From: Heliocidaris erythrogramma | Taxonomy: Eukaryota; Echinodermata; Echinoidea; Camarodonta; Echinometridae | Length of the DNA stretch: 64,000 nt | NCBI GenBank assembly: GCA_025617745.1 | Contig: CM046854.1 | Span: forward strand, 61,709,606 to 61,773,605 | Direction of reading: 5' to 3' | In this document: one piece after another, positions 1-11,783 of the stretch | Position numbering within the stretch: the first letter of the stretch is position 1 | Layout of the letters: every line of letters begins with the position of its first letter | Notes under the pieces: generated by a model | The model's database searches: none | Told to the model about the DNA's origin: nothing | The model's input: only the letters and a program-made list of their open reading frames with translations | Made by a program: the position numbers and the translations under genes

Positions 1-63
1 CTATTGGGTGTCGGTCTATCGGACCTGGTAACTATCGGACCTTCTAGCTATAGGGCTGTAACC

Positions 64-366
64 CATTTTGTTACATGGCCATACTGCATTTGACGGTAGG
101 AATTTTAAAAAGGAGAATAAGCTTTAAAATCATTGAATTGGCAACACATTGAGAGGTTCAAAATCATTGTTTTTTAAAAATAAAAATTGCCATTTTTTCA
201 ACAAAGTTCCCAATGTCTTTGAAAACAATATACATAATTGTTTTCAAAGACATCACATTTTCATAGAACCATGGCAGAATTAAGAGGAAAATAGCAACGT
301 TGCCAATTTGAAGAACAAAATGTGATAAATTTAGCGCTTAAATAATTCCTGTCAAGAAAAGTTAAT
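64..366 (+). repeat. TTAACCCTTT-family interspersed repeat, copy 1 (5' truncated)
   Basis: This shares its order of words with copies at 1956-2542, 25636-26016 and 31320-31698: a GTTGCATGACCATA-like block, then TTGGCAACACATTGAGAGG, then GCCAATTTGAAGAACAAAA, then a CCTGTCA..AAA..GTTAA end. The first ~100 bases of the family are missing here. There is no coding potential. Confidence 0.75.
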
Positions 367-1378
367 AAAACAAGCTAGCTTGGCTGGCCACAAATCACAG
401 ATAATGATAACGATAAAATCGGTCCATGAGAAAATGTATTTATCAATGTTGCTTACCACTAGGCAATTCCACGGTAACAGAAGTATATTCAGATAGAGTT
501 TGTGTGTGATTGCCAATTTTATGTCAAAAAATTTGGAAAGCTCTCCAAGTGCCGCTACATATGCTATGAGCGCACTGATTTGATAAATATTTCCAGTGAT
601 TGTAACCATTGTACATTGTAAAGCACATTGATAGGGCCTACAGTCATGATATGAGCTACAGAAGAATGAATTATCATCATCATTAGCACTTTCTTGGATC
701 TCATACCTTGTTATCGTATCTTCACCAGTGGTTTGTGAACAGTTGTTTCAGGTACATGTAGAAGTTCTTAATGGAAGGAAATACCTTGCATGTATGACAT
801 GGCTTGTTTTAGAAAGAATTAATACCCCTTCCACAAACCCATGCTTCTATTATGTGAAATAAAATAGTGCGCATGGAGCAATAGAAATCGTGTCCACAAA
901 CTATCAAAAGCCGCACGATAAGAGCATTAATTTTACGAGCTCCCATTCAGAAACCCCGCATCGTGAGGGATCTGTGAAGGAGAAGTTGTCATTACGCGGG
1001 AAATCAAATGACCTTTGACCAATATGCTGGGTCCGCATTGTCGCATTCATAAACCAAGCATTTGCCGGATAATGCAGTATTTTGATGCGGGTATGTTAAT
1101 GAAGTCCTATAATGCTCGTATTCTGCTTGTATTATGCACACTTGGGGGTGTATGTAAGAGGTATAAGACTTGGATGATTAGAGACAATCCATTCCGGTTA
1201 AAGCGAAACAGACGAGGAAAGATGAAAGACAATATTCATCTACATGTGTGTGCACAGCAAGGCTAGTTAGTGTTCAGAGACACTCGGTGTGAAAGATGAG
1301 TTAAGGAACAGACGAGTTGACAGATGGAAGGATGGAAGGATAGATGGATTGACAGAAGAGTAGACGCAGGACACTCAC

Positions 1379-1397
1379 CCTGATCCTCCCATGTATT
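1379..1397 (-). CDS. Candidate 19-nt microexon, start of cytoplasmic tail
   Basis: On the minus strand a strong polypyrimidine tract of nine T's ends in CAG at 1398, and a good donor (AGG|GTGAGT) follows 19 nt later. Joined to the phase-1 end of the membrane exon at 3372, the frame stays open and would read E-Y-M-G-G-S, ending in phase 2. This would place a short polar segment just inside the membrane. It is so short that chance pairing of two splice sites cannot be excluded. Confidence 0.35.
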
Positions 1398-1955
1398 CTG
1401 AAAAAAAAATAGAAATAGAAATAAAAACAAAAATAATTTTATATATTAGTTCACAAGTTAATAAGTTCATTTAATTCCCACAAAATAGAGAAGTGTATGT
1501 GACTGCACCCCTAGGATGTGAACAACTGCAAGAATACACAATATGGAAAAATACAAACAAAACTTGTCAATGAATTATGGTAAAACTGACGATAGAATTT
1601 AAAGTAAAACAGAATAGAACAGGAATACACACTATATTCATCTGGATGGAGCCAGGAGGAAGATAGTAAAATAGTTTTAGATAGTAAAACTATTTTACTA
1701 TCTTCCCCCTTGCTATTTTTTTCAGAATGCATATAATAGTGAGTTAAATGTAGAGCTTAATATATTGTTGCAACTGTAGTGAAAGTAATACATTTCATCT
1801 TTACTTCCATGAGCCAAAACTTAACAATTAATATAGACTGGCTTTATTACATTTTTTTCAAGCTGTTGCCCCACACCTCTGAAAGAAAAGGAATAGCAAT
1901 TCACTACGGTACTTCGACAAACATCTAAAACACATACCTTTATCACTCTACATTA

Positions 1956-2542
1956 TCCTTTCAAGACAATTTACCACATTTTGTGGTTTGGCTCAATAAA
2001 TTTTGATTCAGAGCTCTAAAAAATATACCAGGGGGGTGTTTCATAAAGTTGTTCGTAAGTTACGCACGACTTTACGCACAACTGGTGATCAGTTCTTGTG
2101 CTAAATGATTGAGAATCTGATTGGTATAGCACCCAAGAACATGTCCCAGTCGTTCGTAAAGTCATTCGTAACTTTACGAACAGCTTTATGAAACACACCC
2201 CAGATGCATGAGTAGAAAGAGCAAAAATATCTGTACATACTGTGTCCATTTTTGTTGCATGACCATATTGCATTTGATGCCAGGTATTTTAAAAAGAAGA
2301 ATAAGCCTCAAAATCCTTTGATTGGCAACCCATTGAGAGGTCAAAATCATTGTTTTTTTGTTGAAATCAGGCAACTTTTTCAACTTTTTCAATAAAGTTT
2401 TTAACCATGTATATGTTGCTTTAAAGACATTACATTTTATTGAAACCATACAGCATTAAAAGAAAAATATTTTTGTTGCCAATTTGAAGAACAAAATGTG
2501 ATCAATTTAGCCCTTAAAATGATTCTGGTCATGAAAGGGTTA
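1956..2542 (+). repeat. TTAACCCTTT-family repeat, copy 2, with nested MITE
   Basis: This copy shows GTGGTTTGGCTCAATAA, GATTCAGAGCTC, the ATGCATGAGTAG segment, TTGGCAACCCATTGAGAGG and the terminal CATGAAAGGGTTAA. The sequence is interrupted at 2031-2201 by a different palindromic element. The uninterrupted copies at 25636 and 31320 define the empty site, so the nested insertion is the younger event. Confidence 0.8.
2031..2201. mobile_element. Foldback MITE, TTTCATAAAG(T/C)TGTTCGTAA termini
   Basis: The left end reads GGTGTTTCATAAAGTTGTTC and the right end is its near-complement (GAACAGCTTTATGAAACACACC). Inner arms also pair: CGTAAGTTACG against CGTAACTTTACG. The middle carries CTGATTGGTATAG, a reverse CCAAT-like word. 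There is no ORF. It sits inside the repeat at 1956-2542. Confidence 0.8.
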
Positions 2543-2838
2543 AATAGACAAAGAGACAGTGACTTGAATCCTATGAAAAATGAGCTACAGAATTCCAATC
2601 ATTAATGTTGGTGTTGTTTTTGTTGTTGTCATTATTATTGATATTATTATGGATATTATTATGATTTACATATAAAATGGGAAGTATACATGTAGCTTTG
2701 TAAAATACAAATGATACACCATTAACTTGTACTATAAAGAATGTATATTTGTTAATGCATGTAACTACATGTATACCATATGAATAATATTAATTTCCCA
2801 TTGTTTTGCATGAACAATCAAAATGACCCTCATGCATT

Positions 2839-3170
2839 TTAAAGAGAAGGTTGAGTTCTGTTTAAAGGTGATAAATAATTTGTGAACTTTTTCATTCTTT
2901 TTACGTCAGTTTGGAAGGATGTCGTGGTAAAAATGTCGACTAAAATTTACTCTTCGAATGCCTCCATATTGGTAGTATGATGAGAAATTGCTGAAAGTTT
3001 GCATTGAACTTTGTGTGGTCCCATATACCCATTTCTGTGTGCAGTGCATGTGGATATCAGCAAGACTGAGTCAGATTCTTATCATTTTGACAATTCCAAA
3101 ATCTCACAGTACATGTATATACCGATTCTTACACCTTTTCACATTGCTTCTCAACATTTCTAAAAAAAAA
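2839..3170 (+). mobile_element. TTAAAGA-family MITE, copy a (3' incomplete)
   Basis: It begins TTTTAAAGAGAAGGTTGAG and runs through GTGCAGTGCATGTGGATATC, closely matching the full copy at 32198-32584. The right terminus is lost next to another repeat at 3183. The family ends in TTAAAGA/TCTTTAA, as expected for a TTAA-target element such as Kolobok or piggyBac-type MITEs. Confidence 0.75.
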
Positions 3171-3182
3171 ATTTCATAACCT

Positions 3183-3310
3183 GGGCCCCCGTTGCATAAA
3201 ACTTACCATTAATGGTAACTCTGCTATCAATGTTAACTACCATGGTAACATCACTCAACAGCCAATCAAAATCAAGGTTCCAGGGGAGTTACCATTGATG
3301 GCCCAGTACT
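3183..3310. mobile_element. GTTGCATAAAACTTACC foldback MITE, one-ended copy
   Basis: The left terminus GTTGCATAAAACTTACC is followed by ATTAATGGTAACTCTGC, then ACCATGGTAACATCACTC, CAGCCAATCAAAATCAAGG and a partial return arm. It matches the complete palindromic copy at 25450-25602. The right terminus is missing. Confidence 0.75.
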
Positions 3311-3371
3311 CAACTTTATCTTTATATGAATAAAAACTTTTTATTAAGAATTATGTGAATTTCAAACTAAC

Positions 3372-3473
3372 CTGGTTTCACGACAAACTTGATGACAAGC
3401 AAGATGATAACGATCAGCGCAATAATACCTCCTACGACACCACCAGCAATAGCTGCTGCATTAACGTCGGTAC
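3372..3473 (-). CDS. Transmembrane-helix exon of a single-pass membrane protein
   Basis: This 102-nt exon is bounded on the minus strand by an acceptor (TATATAG|GTACC) and a donor (CCAG|GTTAGT). Phase is 1 at both ends. It encodes about 34 residues: a short polar lead T-D-V-N, then a hydrophobic helix beginning AAIAGGVVGGIIALIVI and ending in basic residues (V-I-K-F-V-V-K-P). The small-residue GGVVGG start gives a GxxxG helix-packing motif, common in immunoglobulin-superfamily adhesion receptors. The basic stop-transfer end implies a type I topology, with N-terminal side outside. Upstream exons encode a Thr/Pro/Ser-rich stalk in the same phase. The family cannot be named from this exon alone. 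Confidence 0.85.
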
Positions 3474-3817
3474 CTATATAATAAGACAATAACAAGAAAT
3501 TAAATTAGAATAACAACAATAACAGTGTTTGGAGCAATGTTAATGTCATAATACATTCTTTGCTACAAGAAGATTAAAATTTCTGTGAAGGAGAATTCAG
3601 ATTTATGGACAAATTGAAATGAAGTTCTTGACACATATCAGTTGCAATTAGTTTTGGGGATGCCATTTTCATCCTGTACATCTGGTAGTGTACCATCAAA
3701 ATTTGACGATAACTTTATAGTCACACCACCAAACTGATTACACTCTAAACAGACAATTTCTTGACTGTTAGAGGCAATGTAATCGATTGTTCAGTTTGTT
3801 CAGTTTGTTGTCGGTAT

Positions 3818-3966
3818 GGGTCCCATTTCATAAAACTTGTTATCAGTAACAACTGCCGCATGTCTATCACAAATTTGCTTTCAGCCAATCAGATGCAAGG
3901 ATTTCAGTAGCTTGTAACAGTTATTGCAACTTGCTATTGATAACAAGTTTTATGAAACAGGGCCCT
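3818..3966. mobile_element. CATAAAACTTGTTATC foldback MITE, complete copy
   Basis: The ends GGGTCCCATTTCATAAAACT and AGTTTTATGAAACAGGGCCC are inverted repeats, extending into TTGTTATCAGTAACAA against TTGCTATTGATAACAA. The centre holds CAGCCAATCAGATGCAAGG. There is no ORF. Partial relatives lie at 10550-10655 and 24866-24960. Confidence 0.85.
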
Positions 3967-5178
3967 GGTGTCCGTCTTGTTGGTGTGGCTGGAGCATAAA
4001 ACTTTAGAAGTGAAACGCTTCGTTTCAACAGTTTTTATTTCATCTCATTTCAATTTGTTCATACTTTGATATAAGTCTAAGTACTGTCTCAAATTTTTTG
4101 TTCTTTTTCATGTCTCTTTACATTTATTAATGGCTGCATGCACTGTTTTTACCATGACAGATTTGACTTTGATCCTAGCAAACTTGTATGCCAGGCTTTT
4201 CAGCAGCTAAATAAGATAAACAGTTGTAATTTCAAAAATAATACCCAACGAAGGGCAGTCAGAAAAGTACAGTAAGTACATGATCAGACACTGAAATAAA
4301 ATAATCTATAACACATCAATTAATAATAAGAAAGCTGTAATACAACAAAATGTTGATAACCCATAATAGAGATTGGGCATTTTGAGCAATAATTTGTATA
4401 GGAGAAAGAAGTGGTACGAGAATATATTAAGCATACATATGTAGCTGGGATACAATGAGAATGCAAAAGATAGCTTCGAAGGGAAGGTTAGTTACATAAA
4501 TTAAATATTTCATTTCAATGCTCGGGGAAAAAAATAGTAAAGGATTAACAGATTACGAAGGAACAAAATTTCAGCTCCTTTGATGCAAGCTAGAGCCATA
4601 ATGCAAGAGGTTTGAAGCTTGTATATGATCATCATATTAAAACTATTTCCAAATATACATGTAAAAGCTTGTTACATGTTAGCTCTTACAGTCTAATATA
4701 AGCTTAAAACATAATTGACTTTAAACAAGAATATGGACCAGAAAAAGAAGGAAAGAAAAAGAACAGAGGGCAAGGGGGACAAAAAAGAAGACAGAACAAA
4801 GCGATACATAACGTTCTCAGCTTTGAGCAGTTATCCAATGAAACCGACATTATGAAGAATTATTCCAACATACCCTCTCTTATTCGAGATTAATAAGCAT
4901 TGTTAGTGCACCACACCCAGAATGCATTAGCTTAACTCACTAACCATTCATCATGTGAAACAAACACAGTATCAGCTCAATGGAAACTCACTAAATAACC
5001 AATCATCATATGAAAACAAAACTGATTCGCCAGTATCCATTTCCATTTCGTTCAGCCACACCCTCACTACAACCACCATCTTGTTCAGTTTTCCTTCCCT
5101 TCAGTTCTTGAATAAATTAAGAATAAAAAATATATAACCCTAACCTGCTCCAGAATTCCCTTTTTTAAAAAACCATTA

Positions 5179-5997
5179 TACACTAAAGGAAAAAAGAAAC
5201 TTATAAAAGTTCAAGAGATCACCAAATTAAATTCTCTGCATGGAAATGTACCAAATTTGGATATAATGTTCATTCAATGCATGGCTTTAAATGACAGTCA
5301 ATAACAAAAAGTTTTCTTCAATGCCACAAAAGAAATGTGCACTGAAGCAAAGGACTCTCTAATCCCCAAGTCACAAAGACAAACTGCAGCCTTGTACACC
5401 ATATGCATGTCAATGAATGAAACAAAAGAATTTCAAAAGGGATTTGCAAGTTCATATCCAAACAGATTAATAGCCAGTATGTCCACCTCTAGCTTGCTGG
5501 CAAGCTGTACACCGTCTTCGCATGCTTCCGATCAGATTCGCGATGGTAGCCTGGGGAACATTGTTCCATTCCTCTTGCAGTGCTGCAATGAGCGTCTCCC
5601 TATTGATGGGTTGATTGTCACGCCTTGACACACGTCGACCAAGCTCCTCCCAGAGATGTTCAATTGGGGAAAGGTCTGGTGAACGGGCGAACCATGGCAG
5701 AACATCAATATCCTCTTGCTCGAGGGGTGCAAATCCCTTTTGAAATTCTTTTGTTTCATTCATTGACATGCATATGGTGTACAAGACTGCAGTTTATCTT
5801 TGTGACTTTGGGATTAGAGAGTCCTTTGTTTCAGTTCACATTTCTTTTGTGGCATTGAAGAAAACTTTTTGTTATTGACTGTCATTTAAAGCCATGCATT
5901 GAATCAACATTATATCCAAATTTGGTACATTTCCATGCAGAGAATTTAATTTGGTGATCTCTTGAACTTTTATAAGTTTCTTTTTTCCTTTAGTGTA
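5179..5997 (-). mobile_element. Decayed Tc1/mariner element with long inverted repeats
   Basis: Both ends read TACACTAAAGGAAAAAAG inward and are flanked by TA, the Tc1/mariner target. The inverted repeats are about 268 bp each (5181-5448 and 5729-5995) and differ by only a few bases. They enclose a 280-bp core that holds the last part of a transposase gene on the minus strand. The 5' two thirds of the transposase are gone, so it cannot be autonomous. Confidence 0.9.
5467..5727 (-). pseudogene. Tc1-like transposase, C-terminal fragment
   Basis: About 86 residues ending in the normal Tc1 C-terminus (R-G-G-H-T-G-Y, then stop). The diagnostic block is PWFARSPDLSPIEHLWEELG; the Glu in PIEHLW matches the third acidic residue of the DDE catalytic triad. 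It is followed by E-E-W-N-N-V-P and S-M-R-R-R-C, typical of Tc1 tails. The DNA-binding paired-type domain and the first two catalytic Asp residues are absent. The frame runs upstream into inverted-repeat DNA, so the apparent Met start at 5784 is spurious. Confidence 0.9.
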
Positions 5998-6131
5998 TAC
6001 ATGTAGTATTTACACCTAGTCTGGTATAGTGTAAAATACTTTGGATAGTTACACTGTACATGTACATCAATACTGTAAGTTCCCACCTGTTCTTCAGGCA
6101 TTGGCCCTGTGACACCCGGTAATGTCACAGT

Positions 6132-6342
6132 CACTGGTGGATTTAGGGGGGAGGGGGGGGGGGGGACTTCCAGCCTATGCCTCCCCCTTTCGAAACCAAA
6201 GCGTACATCGTACCCCCCCCCCCCCCCCTTATATGCTGTGCCTCCCTAAGACATGATATTTTTTTCCCCTTCTTTTTTTCAATGATTAGAGAATTTTCTG
6301 AGATTTGTGCCCTCTCATTTGCAAATGCTGGATCTGCCCCTG
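6132..6342. mobile_element. hAT-like MITE with G-run/C-run core
   Basis: Termini CACTGGTGGATTTAGG and CTGGATCTGCCCCTG are imperfect inverted repeats of the CAGTGG..CCAGG type. They are flanked by related 8-mers, GTCACAGT and ATCACAAT. The core contains a G14-class run and a C15-class run. There is no transposase. Confidence 0.6.
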
Positions 6343-9300
6343 ATCACAATGACACACAATGGAGTACTATTTTTGGCTGAATGAACTAATTTCTGGCACT
6401 TAAATTAATGGAATGGGTAAATTTAAATTTCAATTAACATATAGCTACATAGACTTGACATGTCAGCATAGCATACTACATGTTAGTACTCCCGTCACAA
6501 TTGTCGAAGTAGTATATGCCGGGGCACAAAGCTAACATATGTATCTGTGGCGTTTTTAAACTCAGTCTACATAGCTAAATTAATTGAATTTAGATTAACC
6601 CATTCTATTAACTTCAGTAACAAACATTAGCTCATTAGCTCATTAGCTCATCCAAAATAGTAATATTCCATTGTGAAGTTGTGACATTATGCGTCATTAT
6701 GCACTACCGGTTAAGGATGAAAAATCCCCCTCCATGTAAGTAGGTATTAAATAACAATAGGTTTCTTGTACAAGATATCAAGGTACAATAGTACATACTA
6801 GAATTTCTTCTAGTAGTTATATCAACAGCAATAACACTTACTATTACACCTAGTGCAACAAATCTATCCGCTGATGTGCACATAGTGCGTTATAGTTGGA
6901 TTTCTAGCATACGTACTATGTTACCATATGGCATGTTAGCACATGTAATCATGTACAAGTGTGCATGCTATTTTTGTCACTGCTTCAATATTGTATACCT
7001 ATATTATGATACATTTCATATATTAATATAATCTGTTCTACAAGCATTAATTTGTACATCCAAGTTATCCTATAGCACATAAATCAGCAAGATATTACAA
7101 GACTTCACATCAAGGATCGAAGCATAAAATATTCTAGATCTACATGAACTTTGGTTCAATTCATATCTTAATAAGAATAAGGAAACAAAGGAATATGTAC
7201 TGTAGGCCCGCTGTCATAAACTTTCTGAGAGTACACATGCACACATTGCCAATCATTCTTTATGGGTAGTTAATATTAGCAAAGATCAAAGGTTCATTTA
7301 ATATACGCTTACATGTACTGTCATAAAAAAGTGATAAAGTGATACCAAGTAGGTACTAGGCAAGCTACCTCCTTGGTGATACTTGAATGCATTTACCTAT
7401 ATGTTGTCGTTAAATGTAAATGTTAATGGCTTGTTGATATTAATGAGGTATTAATGTATGCCCACTGTCACAAACTACATTACATATGATTATGCATGCA
7501 CAGATTGTCAAGAAATTCTACATGTATGTATTGCTTGTTAATATCAGTTAATAAACAAAGGTACAGTACCAGTAAGCATTCATAGCCTAGAACAATAGAT
7601 TTTGTCCAATAATCCCATTGTTCTGGCTTGAATAGAGTTAATGTGTAGTCAATGAATGCTGACTGGTACAGTACATGTACTGCCGTCCAGCTGACATACA
7701 GTACAAGTCATGTAAATTATGATAAGAGAATGCATTTACCCTACACGTTGTCAATAAATTAATAGGCTTGTTAATATCATTATTAATATTAAAAGAAACA
7801 AAGGTTATGTATTGCAGGCACATTGCCATAGACTACAAATTACAATGTCAATTGAATTATTAATGGCTTGTTCATATTTGTAAGGAAACAAAGGTTACAT
7901 GTACTTTAGGCTCATTGTTCTTGTAGTCAAGGATTGCTTGTTGCCATGTGAACATTATCTATATTTCAAAATTACACCAACATGTACACTTCCCATTGAG
8001 CCATTCCGGTCACAGGGGTTTCCCTTTGAAGACTAAGAACAAAAAGGGGAAGTCCCTCCTACCCTCAGTCTGTCGCCATGGCGACCTTACATTGATGCAG
8101 ACCCCCAAACAGCTCTATATTGATTACCCTCTATTGTAATAATACCTTCCTGCACTTGAGTGTGGAGCTGCATATCATTATATAGAGCTTCACACCACCC
8201 AGTGTACTTCTATTACCGTAATGAACATACTATACAAGGACACATACTGTACATGTATATGTACATAGGCATGTGTTAAAACACAAAAAGACATGTTGCA
8301 TATAAGCAGAAAGAGTTTTTAGAAAACCACTAAAATTTTGATAAATTTCTGCTGTAAAATTATATATTGTTTAAGCATGAGAAGGTTTTGAATGAAAATC
8401 AATTATTAAATCTTAAACTGGCATAACTGGTACGGCTGATTCCCTCAAAACTTCCTTTGGGGAGTGATTCGGCTCTCATCATTTACTACTGAAATTAATG
8501 GATGATTTTATAAAACTTCTACACGCTCATCTTTAATATCAATGTGCATGTCTAAAATCAAATTAACATTTGCGACCAACTGGCCGAAATGTAATTTTGT
8601 TGAGAATATGAATACATAATCATAATCCTTCTCATACATCGTTACATAGCATTTCAGCATTAAACAAGTTTTCACACTTTCTCACTCTAGTATGTTTCAA
8701 CACAAACCAAGAAATGATAAAAATAAAGACTGGTTGTCTGATGTACGCAATGAAATAAAGAAACAAAAAGATCCACATGCAACCGCTACGAAACCAAGGC
8801 AACATCCAAACAGCCCTCCTCCATAATGATATGGAAAAAAACAATGATCAATTTGTTACATATGGGTGGGGAAAATATCAAATTAAAGTAGAAATATGCA
8901 TTTTCCTTCTGTCTAACATGCTAAGCAAGTTATGTAACTGAAATGACAATTATAAGCTATGCAAATATTACCGATTATGGTAGTAATAACATAAGGAACA
9001 CATATTTTGCGGCAAATAGCACTTTACTAACGAAGCCAAGATTATAATGAAAATATTTATAATAGTTCCCTACATGCTTATCTTGCAATCCTTTGTTGTT
9101 CTTGTTAAGTGGCCTGCATCGATCAGGCCAAAAGTAATATTGGCCTGATATCTACAATAATATTTATGCTTCATTAAATACATCACATTGAGAGAATTGA
9201 CATGCACTAAATCATTAGAAGTGACAGATGTTCCAAAGACTTAGACAGGTTTGAAGTTAAACTTGGCTTGGCATGCACCTGTGTTTTCCATTTAACTCTG

Positions 9301-9710
9301 GTCACGACAGACAGGGTGTGAAGCATTATTTTCACTCCTTATTAGCTTTCCTAATTGCTATATCAGCATCGTTTTGTGGTCTCCTAAATAGAAGGCCATG
9401 CTCACATCGAATTTTAATTCTTGTGCTACAATAAGTTATTTTGCTCTTGCTCTCTCTCTCTCCTTTTTTATTCATGTTAATATTCATAGTTCATGCTCTA
9501 AATTTATTGGCCATGCATAAAAAACAAAGTATGTATACATTTGTCATAAAGATCATTCTCTTTCTTTCATCTCTTACTCTTAGTGTGCAATATTAGTGTT
9601 AATACTGCTGTCGATAAGGTATTGTTCTTCATGTCATATCTGAATATTTATGTTGTGTTTACATAATCAGTGTCAATGACTGCCAGAGCTCACTGGTCTT
9701 CACATTTGAA

Positions 9711-9806
9711 GCGGGGTCCGCTTGCTATTCAGAAGGACCGTTATTCATGTCAAAACCCGCTATTCATTTAACACGCATTATGAATAGCGGTCCTTATGAA
9801 TAGTGA
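9711..9806. repeat. Short imperfect palindrome
   Basis: GCTATTCAGAAGGACCG on the left pairs with CGGTCCTTATGAATAG on the right, and a second inner pair uses CGCTATTCAT. It lies in otherwise featureless intron sequence. It may be a small MITE or a replication-derived inverted duplication. Confidence 0.5.
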
Positions 9807-10031
9807 GGTAATTTGTCTATGGTTTGGTAGCGAGGTTACTCCTTTGAAGCTATTGAAAAATAGTTATGGTTGTAATCTGTCTATTCTGTCTAATGGGTGT
9901 GTTCACATTCACTACCATGGCTCCCACTGTCCCTTGTGCGCAACTGGAGATAGATGCAATTTGTTTCAGTATATACTCTTTGTTAACCAGTTCTTTAATT
10001 ATCCATAAATCATTCATGGCAAATAAGACAA

Positions 10032-10350
10032 TTTAAAGATAAAGTTGAGTTCTGCTCATGCAAGTACACTGTGAAAGAAACTGTTGCAAAGGATTGGTGT
10101 ATAGTTTGAGGGATTTGGAAGCATAAAAAGGATAAGACATTGACCAATCTCGCTGAAAAACACATGCGTTACACACAGAAATGGGTATATGGGACTGCAC
10201 ACACATATGACATGAATGTTTGGCCTGAACATTTCAGCTATTTCTCATCATATTTTGAATATGAGGGCATTTGAAGAGCAATCCTTTTGAGGGGACATTT
10301 CTACTATGGTGTTCTTCCAAAGTGACATAAAAGGAATGAGAAAGCTCAAA
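10032..10350 (-). mobile_element. TTAAAGA-family MITE, copy b (inverted)
   Basis: The reverse complement matches the full copy at 32198-32584 through AAAATATGATGAGAAATAGC, GTGTGCAGTCCCATATACCC and TTTTTCAGCGAGATTGG. The left end TTAAAGATAAAGTTGAG is intact; the other is eroded near 10345. Confidence 0.75.
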
Positions 10351-10549
10351 CTTCTCCAAAACCAGAAAATTTTGTATGCACGAAACCTTTGTGAATTTTA
10401 TGACTGGCCAAGATTAGCGAAAATTTCATGCTGTGAAATATCAAAAAAACCAAGTTTTGGCAGTTTGTGATGATTTTTTTGTTATCAAAATGACCTTCTT
10501 TAACAACTGTTGAGAGTTTCTGGGTTAACAGCAAAAAAGATCACCCCCC

Positions 10550-10655
10550 CCCCCCCTTCATAAAACTTGTTATCAATAACAAGTCACAATATTTTTTGCA
10601 TTTGATTGGCCGTGGGCAAATTTGTTATAGAAATGTGACACAGCTAGGGCCCAGA
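10550..10655. mobile_element. CATAAAACTTGTTATC MITE, partial copy
   Basis: It starts TTCATAAAACTTGTTATC after a C-run and includes TTTGATTGGCCGTGGG, then loses the return arm before TAGGGCCC. It is a truncated relative of the element at 3818-3966. Confidence 0.65.
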
Positions 10656-11440
10656 TTGCTTGCTGAACTGAGGGGAACGGGGTAATTATAGGGTTTTGGT
10701 CTTGTGCTCTATATGATGAGATAATTTCCTTGTGAGACTGAGAGGACCGATTGAGAAGATGTAGTTGGTCAAGGGAGTAATAGGTTAACCTTATGCGATC
10801 TGGTTATTAGTTTTATGGAATAAAAAGCTAGCATTTGAGCACCAATTTGATTCAAAGAACAGATGCAAAGTTTAAACAAACAGAAAATGACCCCAAATTA
10901 TAAAAGGAAAGGAGAAACTGCATAATGAAAGACAGATGATCATTTTGATTACTTTTCACAAAAATAAACTTTATATTTGACTGATTATGATAATGCTGCT
11001 TACTGAAGGCGTCCCATCTTTTATGACAATAATGACATATGGTACCACACAAAAATGAAATCATAATTAAACTTCAATGCATCTTTTCTGTTTATCTTTA
11101 TTTGCCATTTTGAAGAGATGATTAGAATCATAATTCACCAAGTTTTGAGTGATTTAGAGGAATATGTCTGCATTATGTCCATTCAGTGTTTAATACGAAT
11201 TTGGCCACCAGAATGCAGTTTCCTTATTTAGCCCAAATTGTACCGCAGTCAGTCAATGTAGTATGCCTAATTTTGGCCTGCCAGCTGGGAGTGGAGCATT
11301 GTATTACAATAAACCATCTCCCCGTCCCCTGTAATTCAATTTCATTAAGTAAATGAAGTAATCTATATTCTAGATAATGTGTAGCATAAATAACCCATTA
11401 TGAAGCACTCCATTGTCCATAGATATCATAATTGATAGTG

Positions 11441-11752
11441 CTTGTCTCGAATGGGTGGGGTGCGGGAGCGGGATGGGAGCGGGATGGGAGCGGGAACGGG
11501 CACACCCTTTCGAGACAAGCCCCCCCGGTTATCTCGAATGGACGCGTTCCCAGCGAGAAGTTCAATGAACGCGCCACTTCGAGACAACCGGGGGGGCTTT
11601 CCTCGAATGAGTGTGTTGAGTAGACTTTTGTAATAGACGTTTTAGAATTTTTTTTGAAAAATGTACTCTTGCTGTTTTTTTCGGTTTTTCTTTTGTCTAA
11701 GATGTAGAAAATATAACCGGCAGTGGCGGCACCAGGATTTTTAAAGTGGGGT

Positions 11753-11783
<31 letters not shown>

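Larger units (their letters stand above)
1..3371. other. Region 3' of the transmembrane exon, mostly repeats
   Basis: On the minus-strand gene this stretch lies downstream of the membrane exon, so it should be intron and possibly cytoplasmic-tail exons. Repeats cover 64-366, 1956-2542 and 2839-3310. The only exon-like signal found is at 1379-1397. The remaining unique sequence (367-1378, 1398-1955, 2543-2838) has no domain-like open frame; its short ORFs have no recognisable motif. Confidence 0.5.
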
